Shown here: positions 5,408 to 6,026 of the stretch, piece after piece
Layout: each line of letters starts with the position of its first letter
Position numbering within the stretch: the first letter of the stretch is position 1
Notes under the pieces: model-generated
Databases searched by the model: none
Told to the model about the DNA's origin: nothing
The model's input: only the letters and a program-made list of their open reading frames with translations
Program-made: the position numbers and the translations under genes
NCBI GenBank assembly: GCA_030152605.1
Contig: JASLJB010000251.1
Coordinates: 1 to 6,026 of the forward strand
Direction of reading: 5' to 3'
From: Acinetobacter sp.
Lineage (GTDB): Bacteria; Pseudomonadota; Gammaproteobacteria; Pseudomonadales; Moraxellaceae
DNA length: 6,026 nt

Positions 5408-6026
5408 TCAATGCAAGGTGGTTCGATAAAAATTCCACTCATCTTCAATCATCTTATTTAAGGTACGCACTGCTGTCCAATTTAATACACTCTTTGCTTT
5501 TTGACTGCTAGAACCTAGACGCTCTAAGGTCACGGTTGGATAGCTCGGTGCAACGGTATTAATTTCCACTTGAGTAATCTCGGAGATGACATCTAGTAAG
5601 GCTTGGATCGATGTGATTTCACCTGAAATATCAAATGCCTCACAGCTATTGCTTTGGTTTTGCAACCAATGAATGGTGGCATGTACCGCATCACAAACAT
5701 CCAAGATATGCACAAAGCTGCGTTCGACCGTTTTGTCTGGAGTGTTGGCAAAGTTTTGCAATTCAATCGCATCACGTTGCATCGACGCCACCTGCATGGC
5801 CAAAGGTACAATATTCTTAGGCAGTGGCGCCACCACTTCGCCCAGGATCCCGTGTTCAAATGCACCCGCGACATTAGATAAACGTAACATGGCGATCTTC
5901 CATTCATTATCGGTACTAAAAGTATCGCGAATAATTTCTTCGATCATTTGCTGCGATTTAATATAGGGGTTGGGATAAGCATAGTTAAAGGGTAAGTCTT
6001 CATGCAATTCAAAGCTCGATTGGGCA
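5408..6026 (-). CDS. GalE-like NAD-dependent epimerase/dehydratase (extended SDR), N-terminus beyond the window; atypical active site
   Basis: This is the C-terminal part, about 206 codons, of a protein related to UDP-glucose 4-epimerase. The frame stays open through base 6026, so the NAD-binding Rossmann start is not visible. Similarities to GalE include NPYIKSQ at the YxxxK site, LRLSNVAGA (GalE LRYFNxxGA), NIVPLAMQVA, RSFVHILDVCDAV (GalE RDYIHVMDLADAH) and a C-terminal AKSVLNW...RTLNKMIEDEWNF that closely follows GalE. About 184 residues follow the motif Tyr, against 189 in E. coli GalE. Key positions differ: the SDR Lys four residues after Tyr is Gln (codon CAG), and the UDP-contacting APRREGD segment is APSYPTV. 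NAD or substrate use may therefore differ, or the protein may be a non-catalytic paralogue. I give no symbol because the activity is doubtful. It ends 165 bases before the fumC ATG, and I see no terminator after it. Confidence 0.82.
   Translation of the reverse strand, partial: AQSSFELHEDLPFNYAYPNPYIKSQQMIEEIIRDTFSTDNEWKIAMLRLSNVAGAFEHGILGEVVAPLPKNIVPLAMQVASMQRDAIELQNFANTPDKTVERSFVHILDVCDAVHATIHWLQNQSNSCEAFDISGEITSIQALLDVISEITQVEINTVAPSYPTVTLERLGSSSQKAKSVLNWTAVRTLNKMIEDEWNFYRTTLH

Noticed and set aside
5408..6007. Start of the epimerase-like gene at TTG 6007
   Set aside because: The same frame continues open to base 6026 with epimerase-like sequence. The TTG is internal and the true start is outside the window.

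Overview
The window looks like ordinary chromosome of a gammaproteobacterium, most probably Acinetobacter. The basis is moderate-to-low GC with AT-rich intergenic DNA, and the style of the proteins: a short CioAB-type cytochrome bd oxidase, a class II fumarase, a His/Cys-containing DUF2946-like protein and small lineage-specific hypotheticals. I cannot name the species. Every gene I can support lies on the minus strand. I see no mobile element, CRISPR array, rRNA or tRNA.

Reading in the direction of transcription, from high to low coordinates:
(1) 6026-5408: the C-terminal ~206 residues of a GalE-like extended SDR sugar-nucleotide epimerase, cut by the window edge. It has unusual substitutions at catalytic and UDP-binding positions.
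(2) 5243-3849: fumC, the iron-independent class II fumarase. A strong Fur box (5341-5360) overlaps its putative promoter, and an intrinsic terminator follows at 3771-3732.
(3) 3652-3149: a 167-aa protein of unknown function, followed by a run of hairpins that ends in an intrinsic terminator at 3092-3061.
(4) 3148-2638: a 511-bp AT-rich stretch with no supported gene. It holds two short perfect palindromes and a few short direct repeats.
(5) 2637-2149: a DUF2946-like protein with an N-terminal hydrophobic segment and a His/Cys motif.
(6) 2098-1910, 1913-456 and 459-1: a 62-aa small protein, then cydA/cioA, then cydB/cioB (cut by the edge). Both junctions are 4-base ATGA overlaps, so the three look like one translationally coupled operon.

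Two functional themes appear. The first is an alternative respiratory terminal oxidase of the short-Q-loop type, which in characterised relatives is cyanide-tolerant and works at low oxygen. It is preceded by an uncharacterised small ORF and a possible metal-binding protein. The second is an iron-sparing fumarase with a clear Fur operator, so loss of Fur-Fe2+ repression should raise a fumarase that needs no Fe-S cluster. I found no clearly new multi-gene system. The best leads are the coupled small ORF ahead of cydA, the GalE-like protein with degenerate active-site motifs, and the possible alternative hairpins around the stop codon of the 167-aa gene.
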